19,850 nt of DNA. It comes from Candidatus Thalassarchaeaceae archaeon. GTDB taxonomy: Archaea > Thermoplasmatota > Poseidoniia > Poseidoniales > Thalassarchaeaceae. The first letter of the stretch is position 1. Each line of letters opens with the position of its first letter. Below the pieces are notes generated by a model, which saw nothing but the letters and a program-made list of their open reading frames with translations, was not told where the DNA came from and did not search any database. Location of the stretch: NCBI GenBank assembly GCA_013329905.1, contig DUJH01000007.1, positions 6,515-26,364 of the forward strand. Reading direction: 5' to 3'. Below, piece after piece: positions 1 to 8,100 of the stretch. The translations under genes and the position numbers were made by a program.

Positions 1-599
1 TGAATATCGAGATTGAGTGTAGAGGTATCCAACCATCCGAGCAAAGAATCACGGTCCATCGGATCAAAGTCAGCACGGATTACCCATTCGTGAGAATCGA
101 CAGACACGGTATCTTCGTCTGTGATCGGAAATCGACCTAATTCAGCAAGAATCGGAGCTTCACGAGCCATTCTTTCCCAAACGGGATGAACGCCCGATTC
201 ACACTCGAGTCGTAGGGTCGTAGCCGCTTCATCCCACTCCCTCTTCCACGAACCACCCATCTTCTGCTTCTGAGCAATCAAGACAGCGAGTCGATAGGCG
301 GGAGATTCCTTCGAACCGATTACCGTCCGAGGAGTCTCCAATCGATCCCTTGCACTGGTTCCGCCACTTCGGCCACCTCTCCGGCCGATTCGCCGAGACC
401 CTCTTGCCGGACGAGTATCGGAACTATCGGGATCGGCCGATTCAGGAGCCGTCTTATCAGCAGCAAGCAAAGCCAGAGCTTTCCATTCTCGGCTCAGAAG
501 ACCCCACGCCTTAGGGCGTCTAACCTCCAGTTTTCTCCTACCGGGATCGTCGCCTGCTCGCTGCAGTTGTTCGACGCAATCGAGCAGGTAATCCTCCAA
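1..599 (-). CDS. Hypothetical protein, N-terminal part, runs off left edge
   Basis: Reading the minus strand leftward from about 605 gives an open frame with no stop down to base 3, so the gene continues past the window edge. About 200 residues are visible. No ATG occurs before base 258. Two TTG codons (605 and 599) are the likely starts; GGAG at 609-612 lies 9 bases before the TTG at 599 and only 3 before the one at 605, which favours 599, and a TGA directly precedes 605. The protein begins with a short helical segment (LEDYLLDCVEQLQRAG), followed by a basic Arg/Gly-rich linker (near bases 350-440) containing RGSRRIGRRGGRSGG, then a helical part with several Trp. I recognise no family. The RGG-like linker could bind nucleic acid, but that is inference only. 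It diverges from the membrane protein at 697. Confidence 0.6.
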   Translation of the reverse strand, partial: MEDYLLDCVEQLQRAGDDPGRRKLEVRRPKAWGLLSREWKALALLAADKTAPESADPDSSDTRPARGSRRIGRRGGRSGGTSARDRLETPRTVIGSKESPAYRLAVLIAQKQKMGGSWKREWDEAATTLRLECESGVHPVWERMAREAPILAELGRFPITDEDTVSVDSHEWVIRADFDPMDRDSLLGWLDTSTLNLDI

Positions 600-650
600 T
601 CCCAATCACTCCGGTGAGCCATTCGCCCGTCCTTCCATACATCAACACAT

Positions 651-669
651 CGCCTTACTATGCAAGGCG
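651..669. promoter_or_regulatory. Inverted repeat in divergent intergenic region
   Basis: CGCCTT (651-656) and AAGGCG (664-669) are perfect complements around a 7-base loop. They sit in the roughly 90-base gap between two divergent genes, 28 bases before the ATG at 697. It may be a regulator-binding palindrome or a chance hairpin. No convincing TATA/BRE element is visible beside it. Confidence 0.25.
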
Positions 670-696
670 TCAAAGAGAGAACTCAAGACCTCCATA

Positions 697-1185
697 ATGC
701 AGCGACGACTCGTGGACCCAACACAGGTGTTCGTTCTTCTACTCCACCCCTTCGCGGCACTGCTCGTCATCCGAGAGTTTGTCCGGCAGCGCGATTGGCG
801 CAAACAGAGCATCGCACTGAAGGGCGCCGAGAGGGTTGCTGCGCTTGAGCGCCACGAGGTCGAGGGGGAGCGACTTTTTCGTCTGGTTATTGCCGTCATC
901 AGCCTCGCCTTCTTGTCTCACATCGCCTCGGCTTTTCTTGCAGGCGAAGACCTTGGAATCGCGACCTTGCTCCCCGGTCATTTCCATGGTTGGGTTGGTT
1001 TACTTGGGCTTGGTTTGATGACATATTTGTGGATCCTTGGGCGCAAGACGAGCGCGAAGAAGGCTGCTGGCGAATCATTCGCACGGGTGAAGAATTTGCA
1101 CGGTAAGCTATCGGATGTGATGATGGGGCTAATCCTCATTCATGCCTTCCTCGGTTTCCTCTACCTGCTACAACTCATCGGATGA
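697..1185 (+). CDS. Four-helix membrane protein, DUF4079/cytochrome b561-like
   Basis: A 162-residue integral membrane protein starting at an ATG. Hydrophobic segments lie at about residues 10-28, 60-82, 96-115 and 138-160, with a charged loop (30-60) and a Lys-rich loop (116-136). Histidines fall in or at the edge of membrane segments: H17, H75, H95, H97, H135 and H149. The HFHGWVG and NLHGKLSD patterns, one before each of the last two helices, resemble the histidine-bearing helices of DUF4079 and b561-type haem proteins. From that resemblance I infer a possible membrane b-type cytochrome or redox carrier; haem binding is not proven by the sequence. No signal peptide beyond the first helix. 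It meets the DHH gene tail-to-tail with an 18-base gap. Whether it partners with any neighbour is unknown. Confidence 0.75.
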   Translation: MQRRLVDPTQVFVLLLHPFAALLVIREFVRQRDWRKQSIALKGAERVAALERHEVEGERLFRLVIAVISLAFLSHIASAFLAGEDLGIATLLPGHFHGWVGLLGLGLMTYLWILGRKTSAKKAAGESFARVKNLHGKLSDVMMGLILIHAFLGFLYLLQLIG

Positions 1186-1203
1186 GCCGGCGGGGTGGAT
1201 AAA

Positions 1204-2202
1204 TCACCGCTGAGCCCACATCGACAACCATTCTGCAATATTCACCGCAATGTCGCTGTGCTCTACTCCGCGCTCGACCCTCTCGCCCGCATCGAGTGGT
1301 TGGATGCGGCAACCACAGGCATTTGCATGCCCACCACCATCAGGGTCGAAGCGGGTTGCGAGGCGGGTCAAATCATAGATTCCTCCGCCTCGATGTAGGA
1401 ATGAATTGGTGTAGAAAGAGGCTGAGACCGGATATCGATCCTCCTCTCCAAAGTTTGCTCCAACATCCCCGTGAACAACAAGACAGGCATCGCAAGCTTC
1501 GCCGGCGAGCGCGGTGACGCGGTACCCGTTTGAGCGCACGCCCATATCTTCCAATCGTACCACTGCGAGTCTATCGACGATTTCCAAGCGCTCGCGTATC
1601 AACTCGTCCGCACGGGCATAACGCTCTCCCTTAGCCACCATCACAGGGGCGATTCGTTCCGACGCAAGAATATCCTCAGCCGACTCGCCCCGCGTCAGTG
1701 CCTCAAGAATTGCCAGCGCCACCTCATCATCGCCACCGATCACTCGGCCCAACCAAACAACAGGGTGGTCTGAGAGGTACTCATCCTTCGTAACAGCACC
1801 ACCATCCAATTTGTCGACCCATTCCATCAGTTGCGCGAGGTCACTAACATCGACAACCTCACCGACCAAATCGAAAGCAATCCGCGCTGCAGAAAGGGTC
1901 GGTCTCCAAACGACGACCATCTCATCGTCGACCTCCGTACCATCATCAGAATCATTCGGAGCATTCGATTGATGATGGTCAATACTCAATCCACAAGCAG
2001 GATGACGTGGCAGATCGCACACTGCTGTCTGCCGATCGATATGATCGTCGAGCATCCCTGCGCGGAGCGCGCCGGGATGCCCGAACACAATCTCAGCTTC
2101 GGGCCACCAGCGTCGCAGAATGGCTCCTGTTACTACACCATCGAGGTCCGAATCCGTCACAATGCGACGGATGTCGAGGGAGAGTGCGCGGTGAGTCATC
2201 AT
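1204..2202 (-). CDS. DHH-family phosphoesterase (NrnB/RecJ-like)
   Basis: A cytoplasmic metal-dependent phosphoesterase of the DHH/DHHA1 superfamily, about 332 residues. Motifs, counted from the ATG at 2202: DSDLDG (17-22), the aspartate of VCDLP (D63), DHH (75-77), and the C-terminal DHHA1 glycine motif GGGHANACG (about 289-297). Known members cleave short oligonucleotides, cyclic (di)nucleotides or pyrophosphate. The arrangement resembles archaeal oligoribonuclease/NrnB-type proteins rather than full-length RecJ, which is longer. The substrate cannot be decided from sequence. The start is uncertain: ATG at 2229, tandem ATGs at 2202 and 2199, or a TTG further upstream at 2265. I chose 2202 because the DSDLDG motif normally lies close to the N-terminus. 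A Nudix hydrolase is divergent and adjacent, which would fit a nucleotide-turnover pair. Confidence 0.88.
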   Translation of the reverse strand: MMTHRALSLDIRRIVTDSDLDGVVTGAILRRWWPEAEIVFGHPGALRAGMLDDHIDRQTAVCDLPRHPACGLSIDHHQSNAPNDSDDGTEVDDEMVVVWRPTLSAARIAFDLVGEVVDVSDLAQLMEWVDKLDGGAVTKDEYLSDHPVVWLGRVIGGDDEVALAILEALTRGESAEDILASERIAPVMVAKGERYARADELIRERLEIVDRLAVVRLEDMGVRSNGYRVTALAGEACDACLVVHGDVGANFGEEDRYPVSASFYTNSFLHRGGGIYDLTRLATRFDPDGGGHANACGCRIQPLDAGERVERGVEHSDIAVNIAEWLSMWAQR

Positions 2203-2354
2203 GCGACTGCGCCGCGCCCTCCCTATCATCTGTTTGCAATCTCCAATTTCACCATCAACTCCCAAATAATCGATGGTCTAAGGTGGAAATAAGCAATTAT
2301 ACAGTTGACGCGAGAGGGAAAATCGAGATATGCAAGATACCTATCGCGGACCCT

Positions 2355-2765
2355 ATGGAAACGTCTTGCGGATTCGTGCTTGTCAATTTCGACAGCATTC
2401 TATTGCTGCAATACCCTCAGGGTCACTGGTCATATCCAAAGGGGCACGTTGAGGGAGATGAGGATCATCATACAACCGCCCGACGCGAATTATTGGAGGA
2501 AACCGGAATCAACGATATCGAAATCGATAGCGGCTGGCGCCAACGCACTGAATACTCATTCTACCACAGAGGGCGACAAATAGACAAAGAAGTGTATTGG
2601 TACATCGCCACGACGAATCAGTTGGATGTGACTATCTCGCATGAGCATACGAACTACCTCTGGTTGAATTTCGACGAGGCAGAGGCGCAGCTGACTTTCG
2701 ATCAAGAGAAGGCTCTGCTGCGCGACGCTCGCACCTATTTGGCTGCGAGCGGAGCAACCGTTTGA
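2355..2765 (+). CDS. Nudix hydrolase, asymmetric Ap4A hydrolase type
   Basis: A 136-residue Nudix enzyme with an exact Nudix box (G-x5-E-x7-RE-L-L-EE-T-G-I) at residues 30-52; the catalytic, metal-binding glutamates are in the RELLEE core. The preceding HWSYPKGHVEGDE segment matches the bis(5'-nucleosyl)-tetraphosphatase (NUDT2-like) subgroup, which hydrolyses Ap4A and related alarmones and also acts on RNA 5' caps. Length and the position of the first strand (CGFVLVNF) fit the family when translation starts at the ATG at 2355. The frame stays open upstream, with a GTG at 2283, but that would add an atypical N-terminal tail. No Shine-Dalgarno is evident, so the mRNA may be leaderless. It ends 27 bases before the convergent adenosyltransferase gene. 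Confidence 0.87.
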   Translation: METSCGFVLVNFDSILLLQYPQGHWSYPKGHVEGDEDHHTTARRELLEETGINDIEIDSGWRQRTEYSFYHRGRQIDKEVYWYIATTNQLDVTISHEHTNYLWLNFDEAEAQLTFDQEKALLRDARTYLAASGATV

Positions 2766-2792
2766 AACGTAATGCGCGCGAGAGAACGGAAT

Positions 2793-3410
2793 TCAGTCAC
2801 GCTTGCCAAGTGGAGTCCAGAGAGATTCATCTCCGCCAGTTTTGGCGGTGATCCATCGTCCAAGGACGAAGCAATGGTCAGAGAGTCTGTTGAGGTAACT
2901 TATGACTTCAGATCGGACTTCATCACGCATCGCACAGGCTTCACGTTCGGCTCTCCGAACAATCGTACGCGCGATGTGTAAATGGGCCACTGGGGGGCTA
3001 CCGGTAGGGAGGATGAATGATGATAACGGCTCAAGGTCTTCAAGCATCGAGTCCATTTCTGCCACGAGCCGTTCACCTGCTTCGGTGCCGATTATTGCCA
3101 TCTGTTCTGGCACTCCACCTGGTGGGCAGGCGCATTCAGCACCGACATCGAAGAGTTCCTGCTGAATGCGCCAAAGCATCTCATCGGATTGAGTATAGAT
3201 TGGGACGATTGCAGCCATGAATCCACCATCTGGAGAATGCGTCGGCGCTCTCTCGAGTTCCATTCGGACTACCCCGATTGCCGCATTCGCTTCATCGATG
3301 GCGCCGTAGATTGCAACACGGGGGTGTTCCTTCCCGACACGCGTACCATCGACCAGAGATGTGTCTCCACCATCGCCTCCGCCGGTGTGAACCTTGGTTA
3401 TCCGGACCAT
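2793..3410 (-). CDS. ATP:cob(I)alamin adenosyltransferase, PduO type
   Basis: Transfers the 5'-deoxyadenosyl group of ATP to cob(I)alamin, making coenzyme B12 for B12-dependent mutases and reductases. The 205-residue protein shows the PduO/MMAB signatures in order: the N-terminal ATP loop HTGGGDGGDTSL (8-19), YGAIDEANAAIG (35-46), IQQELFDVG (82-90), FILPTG (132-137), HLHIARTIVRRAER (143-156) with the conserved Arg residues, and YLNRLSD (172-178). Length is normal for the family. The ATG at 3410 has GGGAG eight bases upstream. It is the last gene of a minus-strand run and starts only 30 bases after the membrane-protein gene, so co-transcription is likely. No cobalamin biosynthesis genes are visible nearby, which suits salvage of external B12 (inference). 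Confidence 0.93.
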   Translation of the reverse strand: MVRITKVHTGGGDGGDTSLVDGTRVGKEHPRVAIYGAIDEANAAIGVVRMELERAPTHSPDGGFMAAIVPIYTQSDEMLWRIQQELFDVGAECACPPGGVPEQMAIIGTEAGERLVAEMDSMLEDLEPLSSFILPTGSPPVAHLHIARTIVRRAEREACAMRDEVRSEVISYLNRLSDHCFVLGRWITAKTGGDESLWTPLGKRD

Positions 3411-3440
3411 GTTCCTAACTCCCGAATGGCCTCACCGTTT

Positions 3441-4196
3441 TCAATCGTCCCCGCCGGCAATAGGGCTTGGAGAAGGGGAGTTGAGATTCGTCAGCGAGGC
3501 CTTGATCGCATCTATCCAAGCGCTATCGACAGATTCCCAGCCGCCGATTGCTTTGAGTTCGGTAACATGCTCCTTGTGAGATGGTTTGTCATCGAGATGT
3601 TGGTGAATTAATGCAAGTGCGGAGTGACTCATGGCGTTCAACCACTGATCATCCATGTCCCATGAGCGCTCGAAGTGGGAAATTGCTCCACGCGGCCCGC
3701 GCAGAAGTCCTCGCTCGACTTGCCGAAGGCCGGATTTCGACCAAGTGATACCTTGCACTCCGACAACCAGTCCACGGAATGCTAGGTAAATCTCGAGGAG
3801 GATTACTACCGAAGCGATGCCGAATGAGATGATTTGGTATGTTGGAACCATGCCGGCCCACCCCTCGGTCATCAGGCTCATTGTTCCAACACATAACAGA
3901 ACGCCACCGAAGGGTGCAACCAGCACATCGCGTTCGGTTTCCACCATGTGCCTAACTCCGTAGACCACCGCCAGCCCTCCAAATACTGCGGCGACGACCG
4001 CTGGAGCCAGAATCGTTGTTTCCCGCGGCGAACTTCGGCTGATTAGGAAGACCAGTCCCAATCCTAAACAGATCCAGCCGAAGCGGCTACCATACTCAGG
4101 AAAGGGCTGGTGTCGAGAGTAGTAAATCGATACCGCACCAAGCGCTAGAAAGAGCAAAATCCAGACATCAAGAAGTGGTAGAGCCGAGCTGCTCAT
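3441..4196 (-). CDS. Five-helix membrane protein with C-terminal soluble domain
   Basis: A 251-residue protein of no family I recognise. Hydrophobic segments at about residues 8-26, 39-53, 62-82, 91-108 and 119-143 suggest five membrane helices. They are followed by a hydrophilic helical domain of about 105 residues containing a His-rich stretch (HSALALIHQH near 191-200) and ending in a Ser/Pro-rich tail. The ATG at 4196 has a strong GAGGTGA site six bases upstream, embedded in the end of the preceding gene, and overlaps that gene's stop in an ATGA arrangement. This indicates translational coupling with the 109-residue protein. Followed by the adenosyltransferase gene after 30 bases. A role linked to cobalamin is possible from context only. 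Confidence 0.8.
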   Translation of the reverse strand: MSSSALPLLDVWILLFLALGAVSIYYSRHQPFPEYGSRFGWICLGLGLVFLISRSSPRETTILAPAVVAAVFGGLAVVYGVRHMVETERDVLVAPFGGVLLCVGTMSLMTEGWAGMVPTYQIISFGIASVVILLEIYLAFRGLVVGVQGITWSKSGLRQVERGLLRGPRGAISHFERSWDMDDQWLNAMSHSALALIHQHLDDKPSHKEHVTELKAIGGWESVDSAWIDAIKASLTNLNSPSPSPIAGGDD

Positions 4197-4522
4197 TCGA
4201 CTTCACCTCGCGGCTCGTCGCGCCACCCTGGCTTCCAGAAATTATCGTTATCGAGCCACTTTAACCACTCGTCATCTGTGGCTCGTAAAAGACGTAGTGC
4301 GCGCCTGTCAAGGCCATCACGCAGGGCATCATCGACATCTCCCTCGGAGTGTGAATCGGTCCATTCGATCTGCATCTGGCGCACCAGCCTACGTCCTTCC
4401 TCAGGATTGTCGAAATTCATCTCACAGGCCTCTCTTAAGTCCTGTAACCACACTCGCGTCCCACGGATGTGCAAATCATCCTGCAGTGGCTTCGGCTTTC
4501 GCTTGAACGGCCACCAACTCAT
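4193..4522 (-). CDS. Small acidic hypothetical protein, first gene of cassette
   Basis: A 109-residue soluble protein starting with a basic, Trp-rich N-terminus (MSWWPFKRKPKP) and continuing as an acidic, Trp- and Asp-rich helical body that ends WKPGWRDEPRGEVE. I recognise no domain. No Cys or membrane segment beyond the single M35-context residues is apparent; the amphipathic WWPF start could touch a membrane, which would suit its coupling to the downstream membrane protein. Its stop codon overlaps the next start (ATGA). No Shine-Dalgarno is seen before the ATG at 4522, consistent with a leaderless first gene of a transcript. It diverges from rlmH with 80 bases between the starts. Confidence 0.7.
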   Translation of the reverse strand: MSWWPFKRKPKPLQDDLHIRGTRVWLQDLREACEMNFDNPEEGRRLVRQMQIEWTDSHSEGDVDDALRDGLDRRALRLLRATDDEWLKWLDNDNFWKPGWRDEPRGEVE

Positions 4523-4602
4523 GGATTCTCAAACGATTCGCGCAAGCCGTCACCCTTGATGCTTACGAATCAATCAAGTCATGTCCCACACAGGCCTACT
4601 TC

Positions 4603-5037
4603 ATGGGGCGCATCGTCGTTCACCTACATGGCCGAGCAAAGGACGCAGCCTTCCGCATGGCTATCTCAGATTACGCCAACCGACTCTCTGGCGAGGGAGT
4701 CTCACTTTCGGAACATCGTAATCGGACCGACCCAGGTCCTTACCTCGAGTCGATAGTAGCCAAGGCTGGAGTCAAAAATGTCATCGTGCTTGAAGAAAGA
4801 GGTGAGAACCTCGACTCGATGGGTTATGCTGAGAAGATGAAACAGTGGCGTTTGTCGAGCGATGATATCCACCTTGTCGTCGGCCCTCCTGGGGGTTTTG
4901 GCGTGCATAGTGACAGTATGTCTTCACTCTCGCTCGGGTTGATTACGCTACCTCATGAATTAGCCGCAGTGGTCCTTTTGGAGCAACTGTATAGGGCTTC
5001 AACGATTATCAAGGGATTGCCCTATCATCGAGCTTGA
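4603..5037 (+). CDS. rlmH: RlmH-type SPOUT 23S rRNA methyltransferase
   Basis: A 144-residue single-domain SPOUT methyltransferase. In bacteria RlmH methylates pseudouridine 1915 in helix 69 of 23S rRNA, using S-adenosylmethionine, on the assembled 70S ribosome. The C-terminal trefoil-knot signature is clear: HLVVGPPGGFG (90-100) for the SAM loop, and LSLGLITLPHELAAVVLLEQLYRA (109-132) leading to the family's terminal KGLPYH (137-142). Length is close to the usual 155. The ATG at 4603 begins directly with the first beta strand (GRIVVHLHG), as expected. An archaeal orthologue of this mainly bacterial family is notable but known; the archaeal target is not fixed. It is followed immediately by a hairpin, so it is probably a single-gene transcript. 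Confidence 0.92.
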   Translation: MGRIVVHLHGRAKDAAFRMAISDYANRLSGEGVSLSEHRNRTDPGPYLESIVAKAGVKNVIVLEERGENLDSMGYAEKMKQWRLSSDDIHLVVGPPGGFGVHSDSMSSLSLGLITLPHELAAVVLLEQLYRASTIIKGLPYHRA

Positions 5038-5040
5038 GAG

Positions 5041-5059
5041 TCAAACCGAAGCGGTTTGA
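5041..5059 (+). terminator. Perfect 8-bp hairpin after rlmH
   Basis: TCAAACCG (5041-5048) and CGGTTTGA (5052-5059) pair perfectly around an AAG loop, three bases after the rlmH stop. No T-tract follows, so termination is an inference; it may protect the 3' end. The remaining gap to the giant gene (to about 5189) holds a second weaker inverted repeat, ATACGC/GCGTAT at 5118-5135, and no gene that I can see. Confidence 0.5.
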
Positions 5060-5189
5060 GGGATTGCCCGATTGAGCCAGCCTCGCATTTGAACCATGAT
5101 ACTCAGAGCCTTGCTTGATACGCTCGCGCGCGTATGAGGGGTTTCGTTGATAAGTTGGGCGAAGGTCAGGGGACACTTCGGTGGTCGAA

Positions 5190-8100
5190 ATGAAGGAAGA
5201 GATACAGACTTGGTATGGTCGAGAAAATAGGAAGAAGAGCACGTCAGCCCTGATGATGGTGGTGCTGATGCTGCTGAGCACACAGATGTACAATTTCATC
5301 GGCGCCGAAGAGGCTGAAACCAGCCTTGAGGGGCCGGAAGAAACTCCTGCCCGGACTGCTTACCAGCAGTTCTACCAGAGTGGGGGAGCCAGTGCAGGCG
5401 AGACTCAAGGCCAGCCGGCTTCAACCGCTGACTTCCTGCACCCAGCCTTCTCTGATGCGAATTGGGTTGATCCTGCCTCATACCAAGGCAAGATCTCCGA
5501 CCCCTCAATTCTCCTGACCAACCCTGGATACGGATTCCACCTTGAGGAGACCAATACCGAAGACCACGACAATGATGGAATCAATGACCTCGATGACCTC
5601 GATGACGACAATGATGGAATCAGCGATCTCATCGAGCGCTTCGACGGATGCTATGGAACCGATCCATTCGACCACGATAACGACGGAGTCGATGACGAGA
5701 ATGATTGGGATGACGACAACGATGGAATCCTAGAGGGGCCTATTGACTATTCACAAGGCGCCGATCCTTGGAATGTCAGCGCCGACCGTTACGTCATGCC
5801 GAATGCAGTCCACCCATGGACTGGAACTCCGGTCGGTACCGGTTACCTAATCGATCAGAATCTGATGGATCACGATAACGACGGCGTCACCGATGAAGAC
5901 ATCGATGGCAGCGGGCGTGGCTCCTACGATGAGGACGACGATAACGACGCCCGCATCGATCAATTCACTTGGCCATGCGATTTCGATGGCGACGGCGCTC
6001 AGGATTACTTCGACGATGACGACGATAACGACGGCGTCATCGACCTCTGGGACGCACACCCTTGGGATGCCTCGATTACCACTAACATCACCACCACAGC
6101 ACCTCTGTGGGATGATTGGTATGAGTGGGTATCTGCTCAGACTCACAATATCGCAATCAACGCGGGTGCCTTCGGCACTCGAGCATTAACCATCAATGAG
6201 GGCGATACCGTCGTATGGACCAACGATGATACTCAAGATCACACAGTGACATCAGATATCGGCCTCTTCGACAGCGGTACCATCGTTCCTGGCGCAAGTT
6301 TCACATTCATCTTTGACAACGCTGGGACATTCAGCTATCTTTGCAACATTCACCCAGCGATGACAGGAACAATCACTGTTCAGTCAACGAGTGGTTCCGA
6401 CAATACTTACTCCGAATATATCGGCGGTGTTGACTATGTTTCGATGGAAGCGAATGTGTGGCACCCTCTGAGAAATCAATCCTTTACCGAAGTTGTCGAT
6501 GGTGATCTCGACGGTGATGGAATCCCGAACTTCCTTGATCCCGACAATGATAACGATGGAACACCGGACTCAGCCGACACTGATGATGACAACGATGGCT
6601 TGCTCGACATGTACGATGTCGACGACGATAATGATGGAATATGGGATGAATGCATGCAACTCGATACAAACGGTGATGGCCAAGGCGATTACCCAAACTC
6701 CTACGAAATCCAAACTCCTGGACGTGATTGTGAGATTGATTACGACAGGGATGCAGATGATGATCGGTATCGCCCAATCGATATGGATTACGATTTGGTA
6801 TGGGATTGGATGGACCCAGATATGGGCGCGCTTGAACTCGATGAGCTCGACAACCCGAATGGCGCTCCTCGCAACGACCCGGATGACGAACCCTACGATC
6901 TAGATAATGATGGCATCCTAAACGAAGCGGACCCGTACATGCTCTCCACTGAGGAGCAAGTCTCTGAGTGGGATTGCGCCACTCAGACTAACCCGAATCC
7001 ACAGAATTCCGACATGAATTGCACCGTTGCGCGTAAGTCGTACACTGGCAATAATGACTGGGATGGCGACGGTCTGAATAACTGGGAGGACCGTGATGAT
7101 GATAACGACGGAATCCTTGATTGGATGGATATCGACCCTAATTGTGATTTCGACGATGACAATGATTTGCACCTGCTCAATGGCTCTCGCTTCCGTGACG
7201 ACGGCCCGAATGACATCGATACCGATGTTGACGGAGATGGTTTGCAGAACGACGAGGATTGGGATGACGATAACGATGGAATCTCAGATTACTACGACCC
7301 CGACGACGGAAACTGTGGAGTGGTCGACCAAGACCAGACCGACCCGTTCGCAACATATTACGGATACTCGCACGGTGATGGAGACATAATCGACGGTTCA
7401 GACGACAGCGACCTATGGGCACAATTCGAGGATACGCACTGGAAGATGTGGTGGCACTTCAATCCGTTCACAGAGGATAATGGATTCATCTATCCCCACA
7501 ACGGTTACGACGATTCCACCGTGCCTCGGACAAATGGACAGATCCCTGAGATGTATTGGTATGTCCTAATGCATTGGAGCCCTTGGAATGGCCCTAATTA
7601 TTTCGATATTGACAAAGATGGCGATTCACTTCAAAATGGAATCGATATCGATGCGGATGGAGATGGACTTCCCAATTGGTGGGATCAAGATGAAGGGAAT
7701 GATGGAGTTCTGGATGTTAATGATCCAGGACAAGGAGGCTCATTCGACAATAACGAGTGCGGTTACACATTCTGGTGGCTTCTAATCGCCCAACAATTAG
7801 ATGACCAAGCATGCGGACTGCCGTATGCCTGGCTTTACGGTTACCCCGTTGTTCCGGCTAGCCGGACGAATGGAATGTCATTCACTATTCCCTATTCCAG
7901 CCGACCCGATGCAGATATGGACCAAGGGGCTTACAATGGAACCAATTCACAAGGTCAGTGGACCTGTCAGACTCAATGTTGGCATTTCGATTTCTTAGGT
8001 CAAGGCGATGCTGGACCGAGCGCGGCTGTAAATTACGACCAGATGAAGGATAATCGGGATTTGTATACCGCTTGGGTCGGAATCAATTGGGGATTCTTCC

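Noticed and set aside
2007..2354. Upstream extension of the Nudix frame
   Set aside because: It would overlap the DHH gene and its predicted residues are Ser/Arg-rich with no Nudix-family match; the family N-terminus fits the ATG at 2355.
3189..3611. 140-residue plus-strand frame
   Set aside because: It spans the adenosyltransferase and membrane-protein genes, both well supported on the minus strand with Shine-Dalgarno sites.
5060..5180. Possible small RNA between rlmH and the giant gene
   Set aside because: Only a weak 6-bp inverted repeat is present; no tRNA arms, C/D boxes or riboswitch core could be recognised.
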